Origin: Bacillus sp. NTK074B
Lineage (GTDB): Bacteria > Bacillota > Bacilli > Bacillales > Bacillaceae_B
Reading direction: 5' to 3'
NCBI RefSeq assembly: GCF_017303375.1
Contig: NZ_JAFKOH010000008.1
Coordinates: forward strand, 124,001 to 188,000
DNA: 64,000 nucleotides
Within the stretch, counting starts at the first letter, position 1, and each line of letters starts with the position of its first letter. The notes beneath the pieces were generated by a model. It was not told the origin of the DNA. It worked only from the letters and a program-made list of their open reading frames with translations, and searched no databases. The translations under genes and the position numbers were made by a program. This document shows, piece after piece, positions 14,347 through 23,429 of this stretch.

Positions 14347-16059
14347 ATGACCTTAATGCAATTAATAACGCACCTTCGAGTAAATAAAAAATTCCTTATT
14401 CCAGTCGTCCTCATTCTCATTATATCTCATGTTCTAGTACAATCATTTTTTCCTTACTTAACCAAAATAATCATTGATGATGTTTTTGGGAAGGGAAATT
14501 TTGATTTATTATCTAAGATATTGATTTTTACTGTCCTATTAGCTTTAAGCAGCGGGATTTTAGAATATATAAAAAAATATATTATTGTATTTTTGGCTGA
14601 AAACATGGTCGCCAATTTCAAAGAGGACCTAATCAAAAAAATAAGAAATCTGAAATACATCAATTATGAGAAAAAGGATACAGGTGAATATGTCTCAATA
14701 TTTCAAAATGATATCAATTGGTTATCTCACCTACTTAACTGGACATTTCCGAGCTTTGTGCAAGTCGTCTTGCAAGTTATTGTAACATCCGTGATTCTAT
14801 TTAACTTGAGTTGGAAAATCACTTTGCTCGCTCTTATTACCTTTCCAATTCCATTCGTCATTAATTATTTATTCACAAAAAAAATAAAAGATACATCAAC
14901 TCAGGTACAACATTCTTTAGGAAATCAGACAAAACTTCTTGGAGAAAGTTTGAAGGCTACAAAAGAAATTAAGGTTTTTAGACGAGATGACTGGGATACT
15001 AGAAGATTAAAAAATGTTTTCAATGAAATTATCCCTTTACAACTTTTTGCAACTCATTATAGAACTACTTCCTTGAGCATAAATATGGTCATGCACTGGG
15101 TAATTCTAGGTATGTTGTATTGGATTGGCGGGGGACTTGTTCTAAAGGAAACGATTTCATTGGGTACTATGATAGCGTGTGTTTCTTATTTAACTAGTCT
15201 ATTTGGGCCGTTAAATCAAATTTCATTAATCTATAATGACATTCAATCTGCATTAGGCGGATTAAATGAGGCGAAAAACATATTATCTGAAGAAAAGGGA
15301 TTAGTAGAAAGATCGCCTGAACAGTCACTAATCCAAACTGGTATCCAGAAAGACATCACACTAAGAGATGTTACTTTCTCTTATGACGGTAAGGAAAATG
15401 TACTCAGAAACATAACGCACAGTTTTGAAAAAGGAAAAACAACAGCAATTGTAGGAGAAAGCGGAAGTGGAAAAAGTTCTTTGATGAAAATACTTGCTGG
15501 TTTATATGCGGCTGATATGGGTGAGGTTATAGGATTAGTAAATCAACAAAAGGCAATTGTATTTCAGGATAGTCACTTTTTCTCAGGTACAATTTATGAA
15601 AACATTGTATTTGGATTAGAGAATATTTGTGAAGAAAAACTGATTAATGTTTGCAAAATTGCTCAGGTTGATAGTTTTGTACAGAATTTACAAGAAGGAT
15701 ATAGCACAATGATGGGGGAAGATGGAGTTCGCCTTTCGGGAGGTCAAAAACAAAGAATTGCATTAGCAAGAGCTTTATTATCAGAACCAGATTTATTATT
15801 ATTAGATGAAGCCACGTCAGCTCTTGATCCCAAAACTGAAAGAATGGTTAATCATAATATTATGCAAAGATACACCGAGAAAATGACTCGTATTACAGTA
15901 GCACATAGGCTGGAGAGTATACGAAATGCGGACTATATCATTGTGTTAAAAGATAACACAATTGTTGAGAAAGGAACGTATGAAGAATTAATAAGAAACA
16001 AGAATGAATTTTGGAACCTTCATGCATCAGAAGAAAATAGGGAGTTATCATTAATCTAA
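14347..16059 (+). CDS. Lasso peptide ABC exporter (D protein)
   Basis: A 570-residue half-transporter, membrane domain plus ATPase, that exports the mature peptide and gives self-immunity. Six transmembrane helices lie within residues 15-290. The ATPase has Walker A GESGSGKSS near 378, signature LSGGQKQRIALARAL, Walker B LLLLDEATSALDP and the H-loop AHR. No C39 peptidase domain is present, in keeping with leader removal by B1/B2. ATG follows GGAGG. Transcription probably reads through the hairpin after the precursor gene. A bidirectional terminator follows. Confidence 0.93.
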   Translation: MTLMQLITHLRVNKKFLIPVVLILIISHVLVQSFFPYLTKIIIDDVFGKGNFDLLSKILIFTVLLALSSGILEYIKKYIIVFLAENMVANFKEDLIKKIRNLKYINYEKKDTGEYVSIFQNDINWLSHLLNWTFPSFVQVVLQVIVTSVILFNLSWKITLLALITFPIPFVINYLFTKKIKDTSTQVQHSLGNQTKLLGESLKATKEIKVFRRDDWDTRRLKNVFNEIIPLQLFATHYRTTSLSINMVMHWVILGMLYWIGGGLVLKETISLGTMIACVSYLTSLFGPLNQISLIYNDIQSALGGLNEAKNILSEEKGLVERSPEQSLIQTGIQKDITLRDVTFSYDGKENVLRNITHSFEKGKTTAIVGESGSGKSSLMKILAGLYAADMGEVIGLVNQQKAIVFQDSHFFSGTIYENIVFGLENICEEKLINVCKIAQVDSFVQNLQEGYSTMMGEDGVRLSGGQKQRIALARALLSEPDLLLLDEATSALDPKTERMVNHNIMQRYTEKMTRITVAHRLESIRNADYIIVLKDNTIVEKGTYEELIRNKNEFWNLHASEENRELSLI

Positions 16060-16068
16060 ACAATAAGC

Positions 16069-16103
16069 AAACAAAAAAAGACCCATTAGGTCTTTTTTTG
16101 TTT
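16069..16103. terminator. Bidirectional terminator
   Basis: AAACAAAAAAAGACC and GGTCTTTTTTTGTTT form a 15-bp stem around CATTA, between the lasso exporter (+) and the permease genes (-). Confidence 0.9.
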
Positions 16104-16109
16104 CTTGTT

Positions 16110-17120
16110 CTATAAATGTATACGTTTAAAATCTTGTTTCTGTAACGGACCTATTGGTTTACTTACTTTGGGGGTGTGACGTTTTCGGTCCTTTTTAAAG
16201 TAATAGGAATAACCAGAGGTCGAACGTACATATCCCTCTATCATAAGCGCTACTGCAAACATTGTACTTGCAAAGAATAGGATTGGAGTTAATGGAACCC
16301 ATGGGGCGCCTTGTAAATACCTAAATGAGTCTCCAATTAGTCCGGACCATTCATATGTAATGGATTTTGGTGGATCTGGCATGATTGAGTAATCCACATT
16401 GGTGCCCCCGACAAATAATTTTAACAACCCTAGGTGAATGAAAATAATGAGTGTTTGCATCACTTGCTGTCCGAATAATATAAACAGTTTTTCTTTAATC
16501 ATTGGGAATATATGTTTGGTAATAATCCTGTACTTGCTTGCTCCTAATATTTGAGCACTAAGTATGAACTCTTCTTTATAAATTAAAGAGATTTCATTTC
16601 CAAGAAGTGCAGAAATAATGGGCACAATAAGTAAAGTGAGGACTAGAATTTCGATTAAGAATCTTTGGAAAATCGTTGTGGTAAAACCATTAAACGGTTC
16701 CCATAGAACTGGAAAAAGTAAGAAATACGCTAAAATGGACAACGGAATATAATGAAATGAATCAATTAATCCATTTATGGATTTCTTGTATTTTTGTAAA
16801 TAGATACCTATGATGAACCCAATTGGTAAAGCTATCATCACCCTTAATAAGGCAATCAAGATTGCGGTTAGAATCGTGTACTTACCACCTATGATTATTT
16901 TCCCTAATAAGTCCAGACCGAGGGGGTCTGTACCGAATGGATATGCCCACTTTGGAGAAATAGGGGCAGATTCAATTGGCATGGCATTCTCTGAAATAAA
17001 GTAGAGTTTCCGTACCTCATTGCCCCATATCATGGTGTAAACAAAACTGGCTAAAACGATACAAGCAATAAAAACAAATCCGGATAAAAATAGGGGATCT
17101 TTCCATACGTTACGTCTCAT
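16110..17120 (-). CDS. ABC transporter permease, DppC/OppC-like
   Basis: A 336-residue inner-membrane protein with one N-terminal helix, a periplasmic-type loop containing YPFGTDPLGLDLLGKIIIGG (the DppC/OppC hallmark), then five or so helices with the EAA-like loop SAQILGASKYRIITKHIFP that contacts the ATPase. Its start overlaps the stop of the DppB-like gene (TAATG). No ATPase or binding-protein gene is nearby, so it must use subunits made elsewhere or serve a non-standard role. The gene is AT-rich like the adjoining lasso cluster. Confidence 0.82.
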   Translation of the reverse strand: MRRNVWKDPLFLSGFVFIACIVLASFVYTMIWGNEVRKLYFISENAMPIESAPISPKWAYPFGTDPLGLDLLGKIIIGGKYTILTAILIALLRVMIALPIGFIIGIYLQKYKKSINGLIDSFHYIPLSILAYFLLFPVLWEPFNGFTTTIFQRFLIEILVLTLLIVPIISALLGNEISLIYKEEFILSAQILGASKYRIITKHIFPMIKEKLFILFGQQVMQTLIIFIHLGLLKLFVGGTNVDYSIMPDPPKSITYEWSGLIGDSFRYLQGAPWVPLTPILFFASTMFAVALMIEGYVRSTSGYSYYFKKDRKRHTPKVSKPIGPLQKQDFKRIHL

Positions 17121-17992
17121 TACAAAGCCTCCCCTTTGTTGGACTGTTTAGATAATATGATTTCACCTAAATTATAAAAGAAAAATAGTGGAATAAAGAT
17201 ACTCAATAGAGCTAATGTAAATAGTTTAGGCTGTAAAGTTGACATTAGGAATCGTGTAATACCGGGAATATTAAACAATAATTCAATCACAAATAAATTG
17301 GATAACATAAACCATATCGTTTTCTTAGATTGAAAAAAAACACTGATTATAGCATTCCTAAAAATATGAACAATCATAATAAAAAATTTGCTTAATCCAA
17401 TTGATTTGGCAAGTAGTACATAATCTTTCGACTCTTCTTGTTCAAAAGTCATAATCGATAATCTAAAAAGTTGAATTGTCGGGAGCAATGCAAGAATAAT
17501 AATAGGTAGTAAATACACTTTGTCATCGTAAGTAGAAGCAATCCCTACTAGGATTAATCCAGACTGTTTGTAGTATAAAACGATTAAAATCTGAATGAAT
17601 AAAATGATAAGAATATCAGGTAATGTTTCTAGGAGATAAAATGTAAACTTAATTCTCCTTCTTATATTCTCCGAAAATAGCATCGTTATGATCGTTATGG
17701 AGATTGCTACCAGTAATGACAAGAAAAAAGAAGAGAATAAGACAGTAAGTGAATATTGAATGGGGTCCCAAAGGTAAGGAAATAGATCCCGTTCCTTCTG
17801 TCCGCCAATCACTTTGTAAGTCAGTTCGGAAGGATGAAAGATAGCATAAATAATAGAATATATTTCATTTAAATACTCAGTGAAGAATAGTTTTCCTTGA
17901 GTTACACCCGATACAAGAACCGGTAAACCTCCAATGAGTAGAATCCCCACGATAGACAAAATGAAATTTTTAAGAATATGTATAAACTTCAT
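17120..17992 (-). CDS. ABC transporter permease, DppB/OppB-like
   Basis: A 290-residue membrane protein with an N-terminal helix, then about five helices. The cytoplasmic loop SKDYVLLAKSIGLSKFFIMIVHIFRNA is in the EAA position. The RBS GGGGGAG precedes ATG. It is the first gene of a two-gene permease operon and is translationally coupled to the DppC-like gene. Peptide or related import is the family role, but the substrate is unknown. The location directly behind the lasso exporter makes a link with the lasso peptide possible but unproved. Confidence 0.78.
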   Translation of the reverse strand: MKFIHILKNFILSIVGILLIGGLPVLVSGVTQGKLFFTEYLNEIYSIIYAIFHPSELTYKVIGGQKERDLFPYLWDPIQYSLTVLFSSFFLSLLVAISITIITMLFSENIRRRIKFTFYLLETLPDILIILFIQILIVLYYKQSGLILVGIASTYDDKVYLLPIIILALLPTIQLFRLSIMTFEQEESKDYVLLAKSIGLSKFFIMIVHIFRNAIISVFFQSKKTIWFMLSNLFVIELLFNIPGITRFLMSTLQPKLFTLALLSIFIPLFFFYNLGEIILSKQSNKGEAL

Positions 17993-18296
17993 TTATTTCT
18001 CCCCCTCTTATTTACAATAAATAAATGTTTATTAGTAAAATTATACCAAATTTGTGGTGCGTATGGATGAATTATTCTTAGAGTTATATTTTGAATTTAT
18101 CTATTGGATATCTTAATTACGGAATAGATGTAATAAAGGTGGATTTTACTTAGGTTCCAATGGACCTGTATGGATCTTAATGGGAACGGTATACTCTAGA
18201 AAGATTCTAAGCATTAATGTACATGTACAACTGGATTCATATGAAAGTACGAAGGAAGGACCAATCTTCAATTGGTCTATAATCATATACCTTTTT
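17993..18296. other. Intergenic region between permease operon and repeat copy 2
   Basis: About 300 AT-rich bases. Contains the permease promoter region near 18000-18060, a GTACATGTAC palindrome near 18218, and GACCAAT/ATTGGTC inverted repeats near 18260-18280. No gene is supported. Confidence 0.4.
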
Positions 18297-18413
18297 AAAA
18301 CATTCGGACCCCACCCGAATGTTTTTTTTATAAAAAATGATCCATAGGGTGTCCCTTTCACTCCCATCCCCCTATATAAAGGGTGAAACCAAAACGAAAT
18401 AGGAGTGATTGTA

Positions 18414-19274
18414 ATGAATGGATGGAGAAAGCTTGAGACAGGTATGTTGGATAAGGAGACGTTTCATCACCCGGAGGATCTTCGGTTGTATGTGTTGGTT
18501 TTGTTGAATGCGACGTATCAAGGCGGGGTTCAGGTTGGCGGTGTGGTGCTTGGGGAGAGGCAGTATGTGCGTTCGCTCCGGAAGCTGCGGGAGGATCTGT
18601 GGTTCTATAATGGGAAGAAGATTGATGAGTATTCACATTCGCGGATTCAGCGTTCGATTAAGCGGTTGGAGAAGTGTGGGTGGTTGAAGGCGGAGAAGTA
18701 TGAGCATGGGTATGTGTTTACGCTAAGGCCGACGAAGGATTTCGCCTGTGGGGAGTATTTGAGTTGGATGGGGATGTCTAAGAAGGAAGAGGGACGTGAG
18801 GAATCCGGTGGTGACCAGCCTGATGATGGGGCTGGTTCCGGAGGGTCTTCGTGCGGTGAAAAGGTTGTGAAACAGGTGCGGAGAGAACCTGCAAACAGAC
18901 TTAAGAACTTAGAGAAAGAAGAGATCTTAGAGAACAACAACATCAACACCACTGCCACTAGAGACGCTAAGGATGTAAATAGGCTGCAGGCGCTGATCGG
19001 ACATTTCGTCGGAAGGAGGGGGCAAGGCTTTCTGTTGACGCCGATGGATCACGTGGCGATGGAGCGGATCAGTTTGAGCGAGTTGTCGACGGATGAGCTG
19101 ATTATATTCATGGATGAGCAGTTTGACAAGCAGGAGAGCATTAATCCCAAGCTGACGATCAACAGTCCGAAGTATTTGGAGAAGGCACTTGAGGCGTATA
19201 TCACTCCTCGGCAATCGATGCAGGACATGGATGACTTCTTGGAGGGGCTTGAGGAGATTGTGACGGAGGCATGA
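18414..19274 (+). CDS. Phage-type replisome organizer, copy 2
   Basis: An intact 286-residue paralogue of the genes at 9249 and 22569, with the same AGGAG-8-ATG start. Differences from copy 1 are few and include ERD to EKC in the winged-helix region, EKDVK to EKVVK, and changes near the C-terminus (LIRF to LIIF, LGGL to LEGL). The EKC change alters the recognition-helix neighbourhood and could affect DNA contact. It is followed only by a 24-codon loader remnant, so it cannot work as part of a complete local module. Confidence 0.72.
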   Translation: MNGWRKLETGMLDKETFHHPEDLRLYVLVLLNATYQGGVQVGGVVLGERQYVRSLRKLREDLWFYNGKKIDEYSHSRIQRSIKRLEKCGWLKAEKYEHGYVFTLRPTKDFACGEYLSWMGMSKKEEGREESGGDQPDDGAGSGGSSCGEKVVKQVRREPANRLKNLEKEEILENNNINTTATRDAKDVNRLQALIGHFVGRRGQGFLLTPMDHVAMERISLSELSTDELIIFMDEQFDKQESINPKLTINSPKYLEKALEAYITPRQSMQDMDDFLEGLEEIVTEA

Positions 19275-19365
19275 CGTCCGTGGAGTTCAGGGAGCTGGTG
19301 AAGATGATCAAGGGGGGCTTATCCTCACCGGCTGCTCAGTCGTGATACGGCGATCATCTGGTTTC
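19271..19365 (+). pseudogene. Truncated, frameshifted loader gene, copy 2
   Basis: Starts at the ATGA overlap. An extra G in the run AAGGGGGGC near 19315 shifts the frame and a TGA at 19343-19345 ends it after 24 codons. Nucleotide similarity to copy 3 continues to about 19365 and then stops. dnaB is absent. Confidence 0.8.
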
Positions 19366-20031
19366 CACACATATGATATGTAGTAGAGGTGAGATGAGTC
19401 TTAAAGTGGTAATGGACGACTATTTCAATGATGTAAAGTAAGAGCATAAGATAGCGGAAAGAAGCCATATCAAAAATCGAGTAACCATTGATGATGCAAG
19501 TAAGAAAGCAAGAGGTGACCACTCATCAATAAGATGATCACTGATTATTACCGTCATCATTTGGAGTGAATCAATTGAACCGTGTTATAACATATGCAAT
19601 ATTATCGCATAATCTTTAAATGGAAAAAAGGACCATCATCAACACCAAAGATAGTCTTTTTCTGTATAATTTAAGGGTGTCTAACCTCGTAGTTTCTCTA
19701 ACTACTTTACAAAAATAATAGGTTGAAAGAGCAAAAGTGTGAAATCCTATCAAGCAAGGACTGTCAACTTTAATATAGCGTTCACAGCTTGAATATGTAT
19801 TATGTTCTCATATAATGGGGTGATTTCTTGTTTATACTTTATTCAAATATATATTTTTAAATAAAACCAAATATATAATGCTTAAAAGAATATATTTTTA
19901 GTATTATCGAGCAATCATAACATTTTTAGCAAAAAAGGAACTCATAACTATAAATATATTAGATTAAAGTATATAAAGAGAAAGGAGTAGTTTGGGTATT
20001 TTTTAATAGTAAAATATAGGGAGGAAATAAT
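19366..20031. other. 666-base region without a recognisable gene
   Basis: AT-rich DNA with many stops in all frames. The last 100 bases hold the metalloprotease leader, with GGGAGG at 20020-20025. A fragment reading SRDDRLV-like words near 19460-19540 has no family I recognise. It is probably decayed accessory DNA. Confidence 0.4.
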
Positions 20032-20553
20032 ATGGTTAAGAAATCGAAATTGTTGAGTTATGGACTTGCAATAGTTGTAGGATCTTCATATTGGATAGGT
20101 TTAGGGGTAGCAAATGCCTCTACAGGTTCTGATCATCAATCAATATTTGATTCTGTTGATGGAGGCGAAATTAGGTGGGGGGGAACTACCAAGTATTCTA
20201 GTTATGTGAGTACTTCTCATACAGTCTGGGAAAATGTAGGAAGGATTGATTTTGCCAAGGATACAGCTACGACTATACAGGATTTAACATATGATGATGT
20301 ATATACAACTGAAGGAATTTATGGAAGGTGGACTCCTCTTGCAGGTGCTGACAAATTAATATTTAATGACCGTTTATTGCAAAATGCAAGTTCTTTTGTC
20401 AAAAATCATGTTGCTGCACACGAAGCTGGACATGCTTTAGGTATTAAAGATCATGGTGATTCAAAATATAATGGGATTCTGATGTCAGCAAAGAAAATGG
20501 AAGTAGCTACACCCCAATCACATGACAAATCTGATTATAATAGCAGATGGTAG
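20032..20553 (+). CDS. Secreted matrixin-like zinc metalloprotease
   Basis: A 173-residue exported protein. The N-terminal signal is KK-x-K then a hydrophobic core to about residue 27, with an ASTG cleavage region. The catalytic motif AAHEAGHALGIKDH near residues 126-139 is HExxHxxGxxD/H, the zinc signature of M10/M12-type (metzincin) proteases. A Met-turn candidate, ILMSAKKM, lies about 13 residues later, where matrixins have it. There is no obvious long pro-domain. The next gene begins 8 bases downstream, so the two are cotranscribed. Substrate unknown. Confidence 0.8.
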   Translation: MVKKSKLLSYGLAIVVGSSYWIGLGVANASTGSDHQSIFDSVDGGEIRWGGTTKYSSYVSTSHTVWENVGRIDFAKDTATTIQDLTYDDVYTTEGIYGRWTPLAGADKLIFNDRLLQNASSFVKNHVAAHEAGHALGIKDHGDSKYNGILMSAKKMEVATPQSHDKSDYNSRW

Positions 20554-20561
20554 GAGGAAAT

Positions 20562-21089
20562 AGTATGAAAAAAATAAACAAAAAAGTCATAGGCATAGCT
20601 TTAACCTCTTTTTTAGTCTCTGGTTTATCTTATGTTTATCTCTATAAACCTAATGATGAATTGGTAACACATGCTAAGTTCGCAATGGATATATACGACG
20701 AAAATGAAGTGGTTGATTTTGCCGAGGATGTAGCAGTTGCGAAGGTATTGGAGAAAAATTCTGTAAAAGAAGATGGGCTAGGCGTTTACACTCCCTATAC
20801 TGTAGAGATAGATTCTATTGTAAAAGGCAAATTACAACCTGGACAAGAAATTCAAATATCTCAACGCATAGGGTACGACAATAAAGAAAAGAAACATATA
20901 AAATTAACAGAAAATGACCAATATTTAGAAGTCGGAAATACCTATATATTTTCTCTCACATATGATGACAGAGAAAACATTTATAGAATAGTAGCTCCCG
21001 AGACTGGAAACACAAAGGTAAAGGAACTTAAAGAAAAAAAAATTGACAAAGAAATAGTCGGCAAATTTCAAAAAGCTGCCCGTGAATAA
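20562..21089 (+). CDS. Exported or membrane-anchored protein, unknown function
   Basis: A 175-residue protein starting at ATG after TAGGAGG, 8 bases downstream of the metalloprotease. Residues 8-26 form one hydrophobic segment (signal or anchor). The rest is a soluble, mostly beta domain containing VDFAEDVAVAKVLEKN and VEIDSIVKGKLQPGQEIQI, which recalls OB-like secreted domains of Firmicutes. No Cys, so not a lipoprotein. Cotranscription suggests an inhibitor, partner or substrate of the protease. I do not recognise the family firmly. Confidence 0.6.
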   Translation, partial: SMKKINKKVIGIALTSFLVSGLSYVYLYKPNDELVTHAKFAMDIYDENEVVDFAEDVAVAKVLEKNSVKEDGLGVYTPYTVEIDSIVKGKLQPGQEIQISQRIGYDNKEKKHIKLTENDQYLEVGNTYIFSLTYDDRENIYRIVAPETGNTKVKELKEKKIDKEIVGKFQKAARE

Positions 21090-21115
21090 AGACAGCTATT
21101 TAAGATAATTACCTA

Positions 21116-21532
21116 TTAATTTGTATGGGCGTCTAATAACTCTATTTCATCCAGTCCTTCAACAGCTTCACCCTTACAATCACTGACATAATAATTTGTT
21201 TGATTATAATTAGTACGTTTATCTATATTCTTACATGAGTACTTCTCAATGAAATCTCCTCCGACAACGGATCTAGAAATGTTAATCATGTTATTTGAAT
21301 AAGTTACTTGAGATTTGATATCTGTCCCATCTTTTCCAATATGAATGATTTCAACATGAGCTTCTTTTCTGTTTTTGACATTAGAATAAAATTTTTCAAA
21401 TAACTTTATATTCCCAGTAAATTCATGACTTTCAGTCACAACATTTGTGTCATCAATATCAATATCACTTTTGTTACATCCTGATATTGCTAAACCACAA
21501 GCAACAAGTAAGATACAAAATATTTTTTTCAT
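21116..21532 (-). CDS. Small lipoprotein, unknown function
   Basis: A 138-residue protein starting at ATG 21532. The signal KKIFCILLVACGLAISGC ends in a clear lipobox (AISGC), so it is lipid-anchored at the outer face of the membrane. The mature part is hydrophilic with two Cys (YSCKN and SDCKG) that could form a disulfide. It points toward the metalloprotease gene pair, tail to tail. An upstream ATG seven codons earlier is less likely because it lacks a better ribosome site. Confidence 0.65.
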   Translation of the reverse strand: MKKIFCILLVACGLAISGCNKSDIDIDDTNVVTESHEFTGNIKLFEKFYSNVKNRKEAHVEIIHIGKDGTDIKSQVTYSNNMINISRSVVGGDFIEKYSCKNIDKRTNYNQTNYYVSDCKGEAVEGLDEIELLDAHTN

Positions 21533-21615
21533 TATATTTCCCACTTCCCTCATGTATGAGTGTTTATTATTTACCTATTAATAACATATTAAGGAATTTT
21601 ATGGAGGTTGTAAAT

Positions 21616-22062
21616 ATGAATAAAGTCTTTAATTCCAAAATTAGAGTAATGAAAGGTCTTATTTTAGCAAGTTTTATATTCCTAATGCTCCCTTCTTCTT
21701 CGTTGGCATCAGAAAATATAAACTACGGTGCTGGGACATGGGATCCTGTCGGCTATAAAGAATCAATATATATTCAAACTGATAACTTTGAAAGAACTCA
21801 AACAATAACATCAGGTGGGGGTAACGTACAAATTAGAGTTACCGAAGCTTCGAATCAATATTACCGACTTTTTTTATATGCGATAACTGACAGTGGTTAT
21901 GTTAAATACGTACCTGCTTCTCCTAAATATGGATATGGTAATGCTAATATTACTTGGGATGTCTCACCATTTGTAGGTTCTGATGGAAAAGTAGAGGTAT
22001 TTGCAGATATTGGATATGGAGAAGTGTCGAATGATCATGTGAAAATTCAGTTTTATGATTGA
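21616..22062 (+). CDS. Secreted small protein, unknown function
   Basis: A 148-residue protein with GGAGG eight bases before ATG. A typical Sec signal (residues 1-32, ending SSSLASE) is followed by a beta-rich mature domain with many Tyr, Gly and Asn: ENINYGAGTWDPVGYK, GGGNVQIRVTEAS. It resembles secreted antibacterial or adhesin-type folds in general shape only. No family is assigned. It lies between repeat copies 2 and 3 with the other exported proteins. Confidence 0.62.
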   Translation: MNKVFNSKIRVMKGLILASFIFLMLPSSSLASENINYGAGTWDPVGYKESIYIQTDNFERTQTITSGGGNVQIRVTEASNQYYRLFLYAITDSGYVKYVPASPKYGYGNANITWDVSPFVGSDGKVEVFADIGYGEVSNDHVKIQFYD

Positions 22063-22450
22063 ACACAATTATCGTTATGATGAATTTAATTTTCCTAATC
22101 CAGAGTCTCTTGTTATATGATACAGGTAGACAATAATCAAAATATTTTATAATAACTAAACTTTAGTCCCCCGAAAAGGAATTCATTTTGATCAATTTTT
22201 TTCAAAATGGATTCTTTTTTTATATAAAATAAAGAGCGATTTTCCATTTTGGATTAAACTTATTCAAAACCAACATCACATCAATCACACTACCAGATTA
22301 CTTTATTGACGCATTTTTCCTACAGATAATCAATTCAATAATCCGTAGGGGCTTTTTATGAAGTATAAATTAAAGATTGACCAAGCTTAGGATAGTTAAA
22401 TACCTAAATATGCTCTAGGTACCATTATTATAATATTATTAATCTCCCAG
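22063..22450. other. Intergenic region before repeat copy 3
   Basis: AT-rich. A hairpin at 22179-22221 (ATTCATTTTGA with TCAAAATGGAT, then a T7 run) is a terminator for the secreted-protein gene. No gene is seen in the rest. Confidence 0.5.
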
Positions 22451-22568
22451 AAAACATTCGGACCCCACCCGAATGTTTTTTTTATAAAAAATTTTTCCAT
22501 AGGGTGTCCCTTTCACTTCCATCTCCCTATATAAAGGGTGAAACCAAAATGAATGAGGAGTGATTGGA

Positions 22569-23429
22569 ATGAATGGATGGAGAAAGCTTGAGACAGGTAT
22601 GTTGGATAAGGAGACGTTTCATCACCCGGAGGATCTTCGGTTGTATGTGTTGATTCTGTTGAATGCGACACATAAAGACGGGGTTCAGGTTGGGGGTGTG
22701 GTGCTTGGGGAGAGGCAGTATGTGCGGTCGCTCCGGAAGCTGCGGGAGGATCTGTGGTTCTATAATGGGAAGAAGATTGATGAGTATTCGCATTCGCGGA
22801 TTCAGCGTTCGATTAAGCGGTTGGAGAGAGATGGATGGCTGAAGGCGGAGAAGTATGAGCATGGGTATGTGTTTACGCTGAGACCGACGAAGGATTTCGC
22901 CTGTGGGGAGTATTTGAGTTGGATGGGGATGTCTAAGAAGGAAGAGGAACGTGAGGAATCCGGTGGTGACCAGCCTGATGATGGGGCTGGTTCAGGAGGG
23001 TCTTCGTGCGGCGAAAAGGATGTGAAACAGGTGCGGAGAGAACCTGCAAACAGACTTAAGAACTTAGAGAAAGAAGAGATCTTAGAGAACAACAACATCA
23101 ACACCACTGCCACTAGAGACACTATGGATGTAAATAGGCTGCAGGCGCTGATCGGGCATTTCGTTGGCAGGAGGGGACAAGGCTTTCTGCTGACGCCGAT
23201 AGATCACGTGGCGATGGAGCGGATCAGCTTGAGCGAGTTGTCGACGGATGAGTTGATTAAGTTTATGGATGAGCAGTTTGACAAGCAGGAGAGCATCAAT
23301 CCGAAGCTGACGATAAACAGTCCGAAGTATTTGGAGAAGGCCCTTGAGGCGTATATCACTCCTCGGGAATCGATGCAGGACATGGATGACTTTTTGGACG
23401 GGCTTGAGGAGATTGTGACGGAGGCATGA
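22569..23429 (+). CDS. Phage-type replisome organizer, copy 3
   Basis: The 286-residue organizer of the complete module. The start is ATG 22569 after GAGGAG. Compared with copy 1, VLV reads VLI, YQG reads HKD near residue 38, and a few single changes occur in the linker and C-terminal part. Winged-helix and DnaD-like C-terminal regions are as described for copy 1. It overlaps the loader gene by 4 bases (ATGA). It probably binds an origin, perhaps inside its own gene, and recruits the loader-helicase complex. Confidence 0.78.
   Translation: MNGWRKLETGMLDKETFHHPEDLRLYVLILLNATHKDGVQVGGVVLGERQYVRSLRKLREDLWFYNGKKIDEYSHSRIQRSIKRLERDGWLKAEKYEHGYVFTLRPTKDFACGEYLSWMGMSKKEEEREESGGDQPDDGAGSGGSSCGEKDVKQVRREPANRLKNLEKEEILENNNINTTATRDTMDVNRLQALIGHFVGRRGQGFLLTPIDHVAMERISLSELSTDELIKFMDEQFDKQESINPKLTINSPKYLEKALEAYITPRESMQDMDDFLDGLEEIVTEA
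23063..23089 (+). other. Candidate origin repeats in organizer copy 3
   Basis: CTTAGAGAA at 23063-23071 and 23081-23089, as in the other copies. Origin role inferred. Confidence 0.3.

Larger units (their letters stand above)
18297..19365 (+). repeat. Direct repeat copy 2 of the replication-module 5' part
   Basis: Same order as copy 1: hairpin AAAACATTCGG/CCGAATGTTTT, leader block, organizer gene, loader relic. The homology to copy 3 stops sharply near GCGATCATCTGGTTTC (about 19350-19365). Confidence 0.9.

Noticed and set aside
9131-22483. Insertion-sequence ends at the hairpin borders of the three copies
   Set aside because: No transposase, no matching right-hand inverted repeat and no target duplication; the right borders of copies 1 and 2 differ.
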